Assembly: GCA_022113835.1 (NCBI GenBank)
Contig: JAILWY010000023.1
Span: 8,060,001-8,124,000, forward strand
Length of the DNA: 64,000 bases
Reading direction: 5' to 3'
DNA from: Atopsyche davidsoni
Lineage: Eukaryota > Arthropoda > Insecta > Trichoptera > Hydrobiosidae
This document shows, piece after piece, positions 1-14,400 of the stretch. Under the pieces are notes generated by a model that was given only the letters and a program-made list of their open reading frames with translations, made no database searches and had not been told where the DNA came from. Positions within the stretch are counted from its first letter, which is position 1; every line of letters starts with the position of its first letter. The position numbers and the translations under genes are program-made.

Positions 1-1608
1 TTTCTTAAATGCTTATAAAAACAAGCTTTATAGTTTACATTCAATAATAAAATCAAAATAATTTTATAAATACAACACTTTTATGACGATTTTAATAATA
101 ATAAATTATTATTAATTTCTGTACATATAATATATATTTTCTGTTTCAATTAAGTGATTTTAATATTTGAACAAAAATTGAAATAGACGTGTAGGTATGA
201 GTGGTGAGATATTTTTTTTATTTTTAGAAAAATAAAGTACATATAATTTTTAATTACTCAGTTACATCCCGTCAGCGATAACTATTTACTATCAACAAAA
301 TTATACTTATCTTGATTTCACATTCTATTGTAAATACTTTTAATGTTGAAAAACTTATCTTTCTCTTTGTTTACACGGACTTTGATTAATTTTCTTAATA
401 TTTCTACGGAATATCGATCTATTTTTTTGGCAACAGCCAATTTGTGATAATTGGATATTCATAAAACACTATTGATAAATTATTGCAGTTTTACCAAAAA
501 ATATTTTCAGATTTGCATGAACGAGAAAAAAGTATTTATGATTGAGAAACAGTTCAAAGATAAAATAAATCAAAATAAAATACATCAGAGATAAATATAT
601 CCATTTGAGAAGACTTATATAGTATATTTTTATTTATTTTGAAATACTCTATTTTTATTAATAAAAATAAACAAACAAGTTTTAGCAAATAATTTGTTTG
701 TTTTGGGACATTCTCGATTAGGAGATTCTTTGAGTGTCGATAAACTAAAACAAATAAAAAAGTAGCACCAAAACAGTCCGGTGCTATTTTTCGACCGAAA
801 ACTACGCTATAACGCATAATTAGTTCTTTTTATTTAATTGTGAATGTGGTGCCCGATTTTGTTCAAAAAGTGCCAACGTAAAGGGTACCTAAGTATAATT
901 TTGTTTCATCACTCGTATCACGTGTGTTTACAACCGCCACATCAGTTCGTAGCAATTAATGTCGCGATAATTCTACTTCCCTAACATAAATTACTATGAA
1001 ATTGTGCGATTTATATCAAAACAATGTCCATTGTTGTGGTTTCATAAACATAACAATTTTATGGACGTCAGATGAACCCGCGTTTAGACATAACAGGTAA
1101 TTATGATTATCATCGCTAATCTAGTTATCTCTAGGATAAGTAATATCTAATTGTTTATATCCTGAATTTATTTGTTTACAACAAATTACAAAAATCCCCA
1201 GTAATTAGATTCGACGTCTTTGTCGGAAAAAAATGAATTATTATTCAAGCAGGTTTCAGTGTAATGTTTATTTTTTATTGCTTACCCAAATTCACGATTC
1301 ATCACCGTTTTATTTACGCCCAAATTTGCAGACTGATTAAGATAAACAATGGCTAACAAGTTTTCAAATGCATACATGCAATAATCAATTATCTTCAATA
1401 GCAATCTTGTCAATAAATTTTGTCGCAAATATTGACCCGGTATCAGAAGGTTCAAAATCCATACACTCAATAAAACTTAAACGTAAACACGCTTACAGAT
1501 ATGTAAAAATATCACTTTATATCTTTTGCTGTTGAAATATAATTCGCAAGAAATAAACAGCAAAAACGAATAATAAAGAAAGCGTAGTCTTCTTGAAAAG
1601 GTTAATAC
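1..1608. other. AT-rich intergenic region, no gene seen
   Basis: The open frames here are short and of AT-biased composition, with no splice-flanked coding segment or family motif that I recognise. Nothing is supported beyond diffuse AT-rich DNA. Confidence 0.5.
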
Positions 1609-1761
1609 CTGTGTTTTTCAACATTTTTTTAAATACGCGACCCCCTAGACCTTGGTAAAACTATGTCAGTGATTTTATAGACTAAAGACAAACAATTGTC
1701 TTGTTTTTTTACCTGCGACCCCCCGAGTAAGGCATCGCGACCCGCAGGTTGAAAAACACTG
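1609..1761. mobile_element. hAT-like short non-autonomous element (MITE)
   Basis: The left end reads CTGTGTTTTTCAAC and the right end, reverse-complemented, reads CAGTGTTTTTCAACC. Both ends then lead into a GCGACCC-type stretch, so these are terminal inverted repeats of about 14 bp round a 153-bp body. The CAGTG...TTCAACC terminus is typical of hAT-superfamily transposons. The 8-bp flanks (GTTAATAC and CTCTATAC) match at 5 of 8 positions, as expected of a decayed target-site duplication. There is no coding capacity. The class is inferred from the termini alone. Confidence 0.6.
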
Positions 1762-4700
1762 CTCTATACAATATAAAACAACCACTGGCCCACCGATAAG
1801 TTGTATTTGTGTAGCATCGAGGTTCAAATATTTTGATAATTTTACTCTTTGACAAAAAAAAAACACGAAAGTTGAACGACAGTGCTTTACGCGGTAATTG
1901 GACATGGAGTGCGGAAGCCTTTGGTATAATCGACAGTGCGTGCTCGAAATGTGACCTTTTCAACATTGCGCATTTATCTAGGTGGCGGATGTTCAATAGG
2001 CTTAGTTGCGCCGGTGGTTTTAATGAAAAATAAGGTAAATGTTATCTATCACGTAGGAGGGCAATTTGCTCGGGCGCGATCGATCACCGCCAGGGCCCGA
2101 CGCCGTCGAACTGTAATAAGGCGTAATGATGTTTTCAGGAATTATCAGCCGATGAGTAACAGCGTGGGATTCTTCCATTGAATTATCTAAAAGGGGGTGT
2201 GACTCAAGGTCAAGCTGAACAATTAAATGCACAGCTTGACCAAAGACTACCTGCCCATTAATTATTCGTGTGTTGTCGTTTTTCTAATGTAAATAAAGGC
2301 CTCACACCCGTAGCAATATATCGTGCCACCAACTTGCAGTTAGCCAATAGTGTCCCTTTATTTTGAATGTTTTTTTTTAATGTCTGGTACGGGTGTTGAT
2401 ATTACGGAATGTAAAACAATGTACGTATGTTTTAAATAAATCACCAAGGAGTTATTAAGTTAGAGATAAAAAGGTAATGACTACTTTTATAGTTTTGAGC
2501 ACTTTTATTGTACCGTGTATTTAATAGTACCCTGTACAATAAAGTGCGCTAAAACATCGTAGATTATACATCGGTGGCGTGCCGTGAGTCCTAAATCAAG
2601 ACGAGAAGTTTTCCATGCTGAACAATAAAACATGCAAATTGTTTTATACACTACACATATACAAATTGTCCGAAATTATTAGTGTCGTTAGTGCCTGGCA
2701 CCACTTCTCGGCCAAAGAATTTTGATTTATTGAAAACGATAGAAATATTTATCATTTCAATAAATGATATTGTATTAATATCTCATTAATTTTGCAGAAA
2801 ACAACCGAAAAGAAAGTGGTCACTTTTTTGTTATTTTAAAACCCATATCGTTTATTTGAATGAAAATAATCAATTGATTTACGGTTTCTTTTTCTAAGTT
2901 TGGAATCAAACAAAGTCTTCAAACTATTTATATTATTTTAAACCATGCACATAATTTTACCTTAGTTTTAAAGATAATTCGTTTAATATCTCCGCTATCT
3001 CGATCTTCTTTGCAAATATAAGATACCAAACCTTACTCTTGTAACTTTGCTAAGATTATAAATTTATAGCTCACGCATTAACATAATATACAAAGAATTT
3101 ATTTATGGGTTATGCTGTTCAAATACAAGTGTTTTATTGGTGTCGCAATGTTTGCATAGTTTCCATCTGTATCATCGGAAACGGAAATTCGAAGGTCAGA
3201 AAAGAGTTTTTTGCTACTTTTATGATCCTCCTAAATCGAGATTTCCTATTTACAGAAGTCGCCATACATACATGATTGAACACTCAAGTCTACTTTGGAA
3301 GCGAGAGTTTTTCACTCTTTTAATTGGATACTACGTGAAAGCAATGGTACTTTGTACGTTTCAAAGTAAAATAAGTTTTGTAGGACGTTCATCGCCTACC
3401 AGAGAAGATCACTATACTTGACATCGAGGGAAAACCCACAAAGAGTAAATCACCGTAAAAATAAATGAAAGCATAATTTTGAAACCTATTATTTTATAAA
3501 TAAATTATTTAAATTGATTAAATTAATAAAATTTGGGTAGATTGAAAATCTTGCTTTTCCATCACCAGTGACTGTCGTACCCATACTTACTCGCATATTA
3601 TAGAAATTGTCGGGCATCATCTTCTGCCACAGAGAGATCCCGGTAAAGTATGACAATATACTCAGCACATAAATTAATTAAAAGAGAAAAATAAACAAAA
3701 TGACCGACCACAAAAACATGGCAGAATCACATTTTTCACACCATTTTTATTTTACTATTCCGAACCACCGTGTATTGCACGATTCATACGCATATCTAAA
3801 TATTCATTAAGAGTTTGGAATATTTTTTAAGTATTGCCTTACGTGGAAATTTTCTCTCGAATTATCTGTGACGGCCACAGCAGATGGGCACAGAATTTTC
3901 CATCAACTGACAACACTGACGAGTGAACCGTTGCTTGACGATGGTTGACCCATTTCGACACGACCACTTGCAATTCATTAAACACTTCATTCTACAGATC
4001 TGATTCTATTGATCCGACATTTTATCTAGTCCCATTGCTCAACTATAAGAACAGCCGACCTCGGTGGAAACAGTTGTTTTTCTTTATTAACAGCATATCT
4101 TTTATTTGTTTGGTACTTGTAGATTAGTTAAAGAATTTCAATTGAAAATAGGACACATAAACACAAACAAGTCTTTAGATATCTATTATTTCAATGAAAT
4201 TTTACCGGTGCTCAAAGAGTTAGTTTAAGCTTTGTACACCTATTTCACGTGCAAACGCCTCAAATTCATTGAAACTGGTGACTTCCAAACAGAAAACTTA
4301 TGACACGTTGACCTATATGTTTGTTTTAAGATAGCAATGTAATTTACTTTGAATATTTAACATCCAGCGCTAGAGAAATTTAAGACCTGAAAATAAACTT
4401 TACCCAAGGCCACATCTGCACAAGGCCGGAGAAAGAATACTGATGCTTTCATATGAAGGGTTTCTATATCGTCACTGCATCTACACGAAGAGCAATTCAT
4501 TATTATCCAAGTTCCTCTTTTTCCGTCAAATATAATAGATTAATGGTGAAGCCATCACACCAATTTTGAGGCATACAATTTTCAATTCATTTTCTTTTCT
4601 TCGAGTGCTATTTGTGAAAAAATTTGGTGACAGTAATACGTTTTTATTTATGTAATTATATCCTAAAAGAGTCCAGTCTCATTTTTCGGATGATGTCATG

Positions 4701-5414
4701 TGTAACAATGAATAACTTCAGAACTGAAAAAAAACGACAATAGTAAAGTTATTGGCTTAGAAAATTATGCAAATAAAATACGTGAGATCGTCAGTTTCCA
4801 AGAAGGAAGAAGACAATTCAATGTTTATTATTCTCGAAAACAAATTGTTCATATTGTATGTTGTGTGTACATTAAAACATAATGGATTAATTTGTTTACA
4901 CAATAAAAACGGAATCTAATTATTATATAAGTTTGCATTTTACGTGCATTAACCTAATTGTGATTTTGTAAATTAAGTTCTTGGCATACTTTGATTGAAA
5001 GGTTAATGTGAATTTATATCAATCAAAACAGCAGTTTGTTTATTTTTTCGATATGGAAATTAATACAAACATGAACATATGCCATAAAATTGCCTAATTT
5101 TCCATTGACCTGAAGTAGTCTTAAATCAATAAAGTGAAGAACTCGTCATTTTTGATGATGTGTAAAGCTATGATTTAAAGACAAGGTGGGCAAAGGGCCA
5201 AGTCGCCAGGCTTCGATAGCCAGAATGTGGGTTAGAATCGTATTGTATAATTTTTCTTGCTTCTTCATAGGCACACCGTGTACCTAAAACATATATTTTT
5301 AACGCCGGTCAAGCACAATTATTCACTCTTACACACAAATTTAAAATGAGTTTTTAAAAGTTGCTAGTTACACAAAAAATTCAAGCTTCTTTAATTTTCT
5401 TTCAGTAAATTTTC
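1762..5414. other. Intergenic region with repeat fragments
   Basis: No gene is supported. Positions 1,860-2,240 are more GC-rich than the surroundings, but the frames are short and resemble nothing I know. At 2,571-2,600 a GTGGCGTGCCGTGAGTCC stretch resembles the end of the hAT-like element at 38,208-38,445, without a clear partner end. A dispersed repeat lies at 2,326-2,378. Confidence 0.4.
2326..2378 (+). repeat. Dispersed repeat, copy 1 (partner at 55,824)
   Basis: About 50 bp here is similar, in the same orientation, to 55,824-55,872. Both contain CCAACTTGCARTTAGCCAAT followed by a T-rich run. The two copies lie 53 kb apart, so this is probably a fragment of a transposon family whose class I cannot name. 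Confidence 0.5.
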
Positions 5415-5484
5415 ATGACTATCCCCTGATCCTGCGCGCAGGCTGTGGGGCTTACAAGGTGTGGTTTAGTTGAAAGTGTACATA
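5415..5484 (+). repeat. Dispersed repeat with CCTGCGCGCAGG core, copy 1
   Basis: The stretch contains ATCCCCTGATCCTGCGCGCA and GGCTGTGGGGCTTACAAG. It is shared with 16,264-16,330 (reverse strand) and 49,646-49,720. The core CCTGCGCGCAGG is a perfect 12-bp palindrome. Three copies in 64 kb mark a transposon-derived family. Confidence 0.7.
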
Positions 5485-5590
5485 TGTGTTAAAAAAAAAC
5501 CTTTTTTTACATGATTTTAAGAAAAATTTAAATGAATAAATATCTAAGGATTAGATAACAAAGATAAACATTTAAGAGATAGAAGTAAGT
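5485..5590. other. AT-rich spacer beside repeat
   Basis: This short AT-rich stretch separates the dispersed repeat from the GC-rich island. Nothing is recognised in it. Confidence 0.3.
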
Positions 5591-5866
5591 TTGAAAGGTC
5601 CGCAGTATTATTTCAGGGACCCGAATGTCTTGGCCTCGGTACTAGTGGGGGTCAGTGCCAGGGCAGTGTCCTTGCACGGAAGGTACTCCTGGTCGATCAT
5701 CTACATGCGAAGTGTGATTGTACCTTTTGAATGCCACGCTCTGAAGCAACGGCCGCCGAGCACCTTGGCACTGACTGCTTTCAATGCGTTTCCTGGGAGC
5801 GCGGAGTGCATGCATAATGGCTTGACCTCTCCAGCAACCTCCTTCACTCTGCACAGCTCCTTTTAA
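5591..5866. other. GC-rich island, possible degraded coding fragment
   Basis: This ~275-bp block is clearly more GC-rich than its surroundings. It is open on the + strand for 91 codons. On the - strand it is open for about 50 codons before an internal TAG near 5,706, then open again. I recognise no protein family on either strand. Its abrupt composition change and position next to a dispersed repeat suggest a transposon or retrocopy fragment, not a resident gene. Confidence 0.35.
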
Positions 5867-7161
5867 ATAAATTGTCTCATTTGAGGTTTGAATACTTATA
5901 ACATTTCATTTTCAATCAATTTAATTATAATTTTTTTACAAATGGTAAGATCATTGTGTATTTTTTTGTAGTTAGTTTACCTTAGTTTGCATCTATCTAA
6001 TATTAACCTATTCCCTAATCACACTACTTTTTTTTTTGCACCTAATTATTTATAAATGCCGTAAGAATATTTACCATAGTGCCTAGATTTGACCTGTTTA
6101 TTTTTAAATCCGAAATTATTACAAAGCAAGCACACCCGCCATTGAAACATTGTTTATAAATAGATTGTGTATTTCTTTTTTTGCTTAAAAATTATACTAA
6201 TTTGCGACACTGAACATGGATAGAAACTGTAAGTAATAACTGTATCTCTTATCGCAAGAATTACTCATAATACAATCATAAAATTCATGACTTTATTGCT
6301 TTTCAGAAACGGTCTTTACTATCTTTAAAAGATAAACGTTTTTTAATAATTCAAGTCTTACTTTATTTTTAAAATCTTTTAAAGTGATAAAGATATATTT
6401 CCTAATGCCATCAAATATCGAAATATCTTAGGTAGGATCGCACAGACTGTTCGAGGCGGTTGAGATTGATCATTCCGTGCATATTCCTGTTGGATGAGTT
6501 CGTGTTTCGTAAAATTCGTAAACGTGCAACAATACTCGTATATAACTCGAACACGTACTTTCCACGAACTACCGAAATACATTTTTGCGGCTGTCAATAC
6601 AAATACATTATTCAGCGTATCTCTACTCACACCGATGCAAACGAATAAATTATGTTAGCATCAGAAGTGCTGTATATTAAGTAAGATTTGCATGTTTACA
6701 ACAAATAAGTAATAAACGTACACATTAGAGTGGTTTTGACGGCAGAGCAGGTCGTTCGTTATATTTATACCAACCATGCTGATAAGTGCAACTCCACAGT
6801 TTTTAACATAACACGTTTTTGTATAAATAAAAATATCCGTTTGTTATTATTATTGGGTTTTTATATAAATCAATTGACAGGACATAAAAGGTAAAACAAG
6901 TATTGATAAGTAGTAAACAAATCAAAACTTCAGAAAAATAACATTTACGTAATGCTATTTAAAATAGTATGCTAACGTATATTTTAGCAGAACCTTGCAC
7001 TTATTACACCTTGTGTGAAGAAGTCAGTGGCCTTCTCTTTCGAAATGAAGTCAGCTTTAGCATAATGCACGATTCCTCAAAAGTCATTGCTAAAGAAGAG
7101 TGTACAAACATAAATATTCATGAACAAAATAATAAGTTGCTTATCTCATAGTTTCCGCTGT

Positions 7162-7188
7162 CTTCCGGTAGTAATCAAGCACCGGAAG
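7162..7188. repeat. Short hairpin, CTTCCGGT / ACCGGAAG
   Basis: Perfect 8-bp inverted arms flank an 11-base loop. It is too short for a miRNA precursor and no role is evident. Confidence 0.5.
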
Positions 7189-8431
7189 TGAGCATCTACG
7201 TATCACGATTTTTACTTGTAATTATTGCAAAATACGTTGCACTCCTTCGTTGTAAATTGCAAAATGCGTGGATCAACGCTGAGAAGGAAAATTGATATTA
7301 GATATATGGATTTCTCCACAGCCATAATCCCATGTATCTCATTTCAAGTGGTCGGCACTCGATAGCGGTTCCCATTAGGCGAGTCGTTAGGCTTTGTGTC
7401 ACAATGGAAACACGTAAATACATGCACCCCGATCGATACACATTAGAAACAATTGCGCAGAAGGCTGCAAAAAAACAAGGTTAGGGCAAATGATACTGAA
7501 TATAATATTAGTTATACATTTATTTTAAATATCTTATAATTATGGCTGGTGAATGTAAAGTGATTGTCGGGTTTAAGGTCATTTTTTATTTAGTCTCTTT
7601 TAAATACGAATTGCATTCGTGAGAATTTTCGGTAATTCGATTTGCATTTTTTGCGAGTCGATAAAAATTATAATGGGTGTTTGAGCGTGCATTAATCATA
7701 TGTACCATAATTATATTTTTTATGAGTTGTAAATATCATTAGTTTTCGTGTGTACGCAAGTACAATGGTAGACATGAGATAAATAATGGCATTGGTTTTA
7801 TATTCGTATATACAATTTTTCATAAAGAATTTATTACTTAAACGATAACATTATAATGTAAGGAAACCCAAACAAGCCTCACCATAGTTGTGTAACTTGA
7901 AGAATTGCAATAAAAAATTATTTACTTTTTAACTCTGCATTAAGATTTGTATAATTAATAACTTTAATTATTTTATTGTATTCATCAATCAATCGCAATT
8001 TTTCTTCTACAAAACATACATATTCAACATTGACTTAAAAATGTAACAACGATTTAAATTTAAAAAAAATACAAATACGTCATCAATTTGTATTTGTTTT
8101 CGATTTCTACTATTTTTACCTATAAATGTTTATATACATGAAAAAGAAGATAGAATTCATAATTATATATTAAACAACAATCAAATGAAAATCTGGGATC
8201 GTCTAGTTTAACCCACTTTGTTGGAAACATTATTAAAATTGATTGTGAAATAATTTAATCTATTTAACTTTATATCTGAAATCTGATAAAACTTTTGAAT
8301 TTTTCGAGTGTGTAAAATTTCTCAATCACAACCTCTGAGTAATTAAAATTTATCAGTTGATAAATTGTTATTCTTGTGGTTATCATTAACCTACAACGGT
8401 GGTCTTTAATCATCGCTTTATAATAAAAATA

Positions 8432-8459
8432 TATCACAACATTCAATCATGTTGTGATA
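8432..8459. repeat. Short hairpin, TATCACAACAT / ATGTTGTGATA
   Basis: Perfect 11-bp inverted arms flank a 6-base loop (TCAATC) in AT-rich DNA. It is too short for a canonical pre-miRNA, and may be a transposon remnant or chance. Confidence 0.5.
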
Positions 8460-11400
8460 AAAAGTTATTATCTTAACCGAAAATATCCAAAGCTTCTCTG
8501 CGATAGTACTATGTAAGAGTAAATACTTCAATTTTTTTAAATTGCATAACCATACATCATTCACATTTTTTTAATAAACTCAAGGAGATCGTGTGCACAA
8601 TCAACCGGTGCAAATCTTATCGGCTTAACCTATCTTTTATTATGTGGTTTAAAGTAATAAAATGTTATTAGAAAGCCTTACGTTGCTCTACAAATATAAT
8701 ATCATGTATCTCGTACGCGTTATCTCAATCATTCACCATTAGAATTGTTGAAATATAGTTTAATTTATGAAACCAAGCAAAACAGTATATATTCGCGTGA
8801 GATTTTATAATACGCCAATCTAAAATATTTTATTTTACAGCGCTTTTAAATTAATACCCCCTCTTTCCATTAAGAGTTAAAAAGCCGTTTATTTTAACAT
8901 CGTACATAGTTAATTGCACATTACTATTTTTTAAATAACTCCTACTTCACATACAAAGTCTTTATTATATTTAAGTCTTATTTGTAAATACCCCTGTGGT
9001 TATATGTATATTATTTCAACAGTAGCAAATTTAAAAAAAAAATTGTATTTCACAAACATTTCTGGGTTGAGGGTTTTCCACGTTTTATTAGTTAGCAAAA
9101 ATTATGGTTATGCACTTGCATATATATTATGCATATGCATTTAATATTATGGTAGATCATAGCATCAGTTGCTAATATGAAAAAACGATAAGTCAAGTAT
9201 GTAATAAAATAATAAATAACAACTTTTTTTCCTTAATCGTTATAATTTTTTCAAAGTATAATAATATATTTCCTCGCGGGTATTTCTCATCATCCTCGCT
9301 TATTCATAAAATTCCCAAATCATTCGAGGAATTGCGACTGAATTATAAATCTGTTCGGGGAAATCCCCGCTTAACCCAAAGCAGATGCAAACCTGAAGAG
9401 TAAGAACGAGACTTTGTACTTTTACAAACGAAGCTTTAAAAAAACAGCCTCCAGCAATTATTTAAAAAAATTGCTTCACCATAATTGCATAAAAAAGGCC
9501 CGTCCTAATTATATTAGGATAGTAAACATTTCATCCTTATTTTGTTTAATGACAGCCAAGGGAGAAAATAAGAAGGGAGTCAGGTGCCTTTTTTTATTTT
9601 AACAACTGCGATTATCTACCCCTGTCTAACCCTTTAAATATTTCAAGATCAACCTACACGGTTGAATATATCATAAAACGCCCACACAGAGAAGTAAGCC
9701 AATTTGCACAGTGAATGGCGGATCGCCAGAATCCATTAGCATTAAATTCATGTATATGAATTGTTATTTTGCAAGTATACAATACATCTACATAGATTTA
9801 TAGTGTCGTGATATATATCAACAAACTATTATATCATTAATAATAATAATACTATTAACATATATTTAACGCTTCTACTGCATTAAATGAATAATATCAG
9901 AAAATTAATTTATGTACTGCAAGCAAAAAATAAGATAAATACTTATAAGAGTAGTAAGATTTTCCGAATCTAGATTTAGTTTAATACGACACAATTCTAT
10001 AAGGATATTGTGGGTTTATTTAATGTGTATTTTTCAACTGTCGATAGAGCCCATTTAATTTATTTCGCGGATTCCACTAGATACGTTTTTCCTTGTAGAA
10101 TTTTTACATAACAGTTGACTCAGGCCTTAAAATGGAGGCGAATTTAATTATTCAAACAATAAATTCGTGTGGAGAATAATATCTCGGTATCAGTTTGTTT
10201 GCAACCATTTTCGGTGCAAACTCAATTATTTGTCACAACTATCAAGAAAGCGCAATGGATTTTACAAGTGTTTTTAAATATCTTACATTTAGTAATAAAT
10301 TTAGATGAAATAAAATATATATTTATAATTCAATGACAATTATTATGGTCACATACTCTTTTTAAAAAAATTGCACGGTTATCAATTTTGGGAATTGAGT
10401 CCTAGTTTGGTGATAGTGATGTCTTCAGACGATGATCGATTACTTTATATTTTTCAGATACACTAGCTTTTTTTAATCGAAAACTAAAAACAACGTTGCC
10501 ATATGTGTTACAGTTGATATTAAATAATAAATGGTTCACATCTAAAAATAAAATTCCTGAATAAGAAAAATGTATTATTTGTCGCGTTTATTCTTGGAAT
10601 TACTTAAATAAATACCACTTATGTAATATATAAAAGTGTCGTAATATGTTAGTCCTATGAGAATAAATTTAGTAAATAATATTGTCATGTTTGTGTATAT
10701 CATAGTGTAGCAACCCTCAGAGCAGGTAGAATAAATATAAATCTCATTTATGTAAATCAACCATTGTTTTTAAAGGATTATGTGTGTGGTGGAGCCAGTT
10801 TTCTCGCATTCACTTATAACTAAGCAATGGCGTGCAGTTAATTAAATACCAAAGCATGCAGTTTTATTTATTGTTCAAAGCAAAAAATGTTAAAAATATT
10901 TAACAGGGCACTAAAAGTATCAGGAAATAATATTATCAAACGTCTTGGTCTTTTGCATTAACGTAGGTAATAAAAAAAAAGAAATAAGTATAATATGTTT
11001 TGAAGCATTAGCTAGATACACAGTGCTTTTCCTTGAATTCATTGCACGCTACTGGAAGCTTAAGGATGTTGGTAATATATATTTTTTTACTAGTTTATTT
11101 CCTATAAATAGTATAAAATCAAACTCAGAGTCTAAGTAGGCACTAATAATGTTCGTAAAATGTTTTTAATTTCCCGTGGCTCACAATAAACAAGGATATC
11201 AAATTTTACGGCGTGCAAGTCAATGACTTTGTTTATTTTTTTTACTATATTGCGTAGATGTTGATTTTGCAGAATACAATTTGCCTGAATTATAACTATA
11301 GCAAAAAATGCTACAAAACAACAAAAAAAGAAATGTTGTTAATTCCCATTTATAAACGCTTAAGCAATTATCTTATTTTGTGAATTGTTGATAAACCCGG

Positions 11401-14400
11401 ATCCTTATGCTGCAAGTTTATTTTATTTTTATTTTCAACTGGTTTACCTTTCAAAGCGGATAGGTGAACACATGGATTATTTTTTTTATTGAATTCACTA
11501 ATAATAGTGAGAATAAAAAACGTTTTATTTTGTATTATAAACATGGTTAAGGCTCTGTATTGAATATTCGTCTTTCGTTTTTGCAGGGTCCCATGATTAA
11601 GGTGAATTTTAAAACCCAAATATAAAAATACGGTGTGTAGCCAGTCTTCTGTATAATGAAATACATTTTTTTTTTCAGCGAGCAAATATTTTAATTTTAG
11701 TTTCGTGTCTGAGGCAGTTTGAAGAAACGGTTCAATGAACTCAAGAATTTTAAAGTGGTCAGTGCAGGCGGTCCTATATGTATGGGAATAAATAATAAAC
11801 GTAAACGTAATAATAAATAATTTTTGTTTATTATATGTATGTACCTTTTGATCCAAATCAAAAGATATTTAAAATTTTACCAAAATACCCATATACAGGT
11901 ATTTGCAAAAACAGAAGGTGATTTCATACTATTAAAATACAAATCTGTTTATCTGAAATGAACATTCGTGTCATTGTGTGCTTTGATTAAATTCAGACTG
12001 AAATCCAATCATCGATTGGATTTTTTTTTTAAATCAGTAATAAGATCAATTACTTTTTATTTTAATGCTTTTCTCATATGATATTTAAATTTAATTTAGC
12101 TATGCTAATTAGAGAAATATTGTTTATAAGTGGGTTTTTATAAAACACTGAGTGCTATTTTTAGATTTATATTTTATTGATTATTCATATTTCTCATTGA
12201 CAAAATACGTCAGTAAAATAAAACAAAGACTGCGTATCGATTGACTCGGTTGTGACACAGGTCCTTGAATATTCTTTCCAAATATTCTCCCATACTAATA
12301 AACTATCAACGCGGTCAATATTAAATAAGTAATTTATTTAATTAAAAAGTAAAATAATTTTTTTAAACGACTTTGAGAAATCTAGCCAATGTTTACTTTT
12401 AGGCGTCTATATCGCTGTTATTTTCGTATTTAGGCCATATGTGGTGGTGCTCTTCTAAAAAATATCATAACAAAATAGTTTATATGAAAAATACAAAAAT
12501 TAGTCCACACTTGCATATAAGCGCTGTTTGAAAGACATGTAAAAATAATAGAGTGAATAGTATTTATGATAAATAACTTCAGTGTGATAAAGTTAAATAT
12601 TATAATTTTCATTTGTTCCAAAAGAATAGAAAATATAGAAAATTTGTTGATATTGTAAGAGTCATATTATTGAATCAATGACATTAAAATAAACTGTTGA
12701 GATAATCTTAAGTACAAAAGGGACAACCTTCATCTCCCATGGCGATACGTCACGGGCTATTAGCGAACTGTCACGGCTTTTTATGGTTTTTTGCTGATGT
12801 ACTTATACTAAGTGGACGTACATTAGCAAGAAATCATACACAATATTTGAAACCAACCATCAGCCATCACTGTTTCGAATACTAAACAGTCAATACCGCC
12901 ATTAAATGAGCACAACACAGAGACTCCCGTGTACCCGTGCATCCAAAAATAAAAATAATACATATATTAAAAAAAAAAAACACTTGTGCCGGTTCTCGGC
13001 TGTTAAATATTATTCACAAAATATGTTTTTGTGTTTTTAATTAGAAATTAAAGATACAAAGCAATTCCGAAGATTTAATTATTATAAGTGCTAATACGAG
13101 CTAATTTTTATGTGCGTTTGTTTTTTGACTGTGGGTATTAATTAATTGTAGTAGTGTTTTATGCAAGATTTATAAAAGAGTTTTTTTTATGTAACTGAAA
13201 ACTTTGAAATCAGTAACAGGAAGTTTATAAGTTTTACTTGCTAGTAGAATTACCCGAACCAAACAAATTAAAAACTGGGATCATATTTATGGAAAACCTG
13301 CAGTCGGAATAAATCCAGATCCATCAATCCATAATTCGTTTATTAATCGAAATGAGATTATGAGTATAACGTAACGTAAGGGTATCGTACTTTTACGAGA
13401 TAGAAAAAAACCCAAACCATGTACTCTCATCTTATTGATTGGTCTAGTACCAGTACAACCATATATTTAAAAAAAACATTTAATGCATCATATAGAGCGT
13501 GACAATGGTTTAACTAAAAACTATCTTCAAATATATTATCTTTGCAGTAATCTTCAGAGGCTTGTATCGCCTCTTCCAAGAGGGGGGCAGGGTCAGAAAG
13601 AAGGTAGTAGAAGTAAAGGCAATAGAGACTTGAATGTAGGAGATATTTGACTACCAAAATTGACGTATTGCAGACGGATATTGAGGCAAAAATAAATTCA
13701 CTGATTACTTTTACTTTACTATTTACTTTTCAACCTTCTTTTGCCGGATGATAAATCAGAAGCAAACCTAGATCAGAGTAGATTTCTCGAGGGGTTTCAT
13801 AACAATAAAAATTGATGCGGGCTGTAGGTTTGACTCCTGGTCAAAACAACAATCAAACTGCCAGTTACGTAGATCATTATTTTGTGTACAAACAACAATT
13901 GGCTTCATTGAGAAACTATCAATTGAATACACTCAATAAAAATGTATTCAGAGAATAGGAGTGACGTGTTTCAATGTGCAACGTGCATCAATATGCAATG
14001 TCACTCATGAATGATCACAAAGTTGCAATTTACAGCGCCAGGAATGTTTCGTTTGTTTAAAAAAACTCAGTGAACCGAAGAAAGCCGCAAAACATGAAAA
14101 TTCACACATTTCAAAAGACGTCTTATACCGGATAAAAAGAGGCAAGATAATAAATACCCACAAATAACTAACGATTTCATTAATTTAAAATCAAAAATAT
14201 TTACGACGCACATTTTTATTTTGTGCAGAGTGTATTTCAATCAAATAACAATATGCGTATTAAAAAAACTAATACATGTTAATTACCATGCCACCTAATT
14301 ATTCAAATCAACCAAAATTAAAATACGTGCGACTATTTTTCTAAATACTTCTGTAGAAGAATACTACGTTTGTTTGTATTGTTTATAATTTTGGATATTC

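Noticed and set aside
11368..11856. 162-codon - strand frame in the left gene desert
   Set aside because: Composition is what AT-rich random DNA gives, there is no domain, and there are no splice or poly(A) signals that help. Chance is the simplest explanation.
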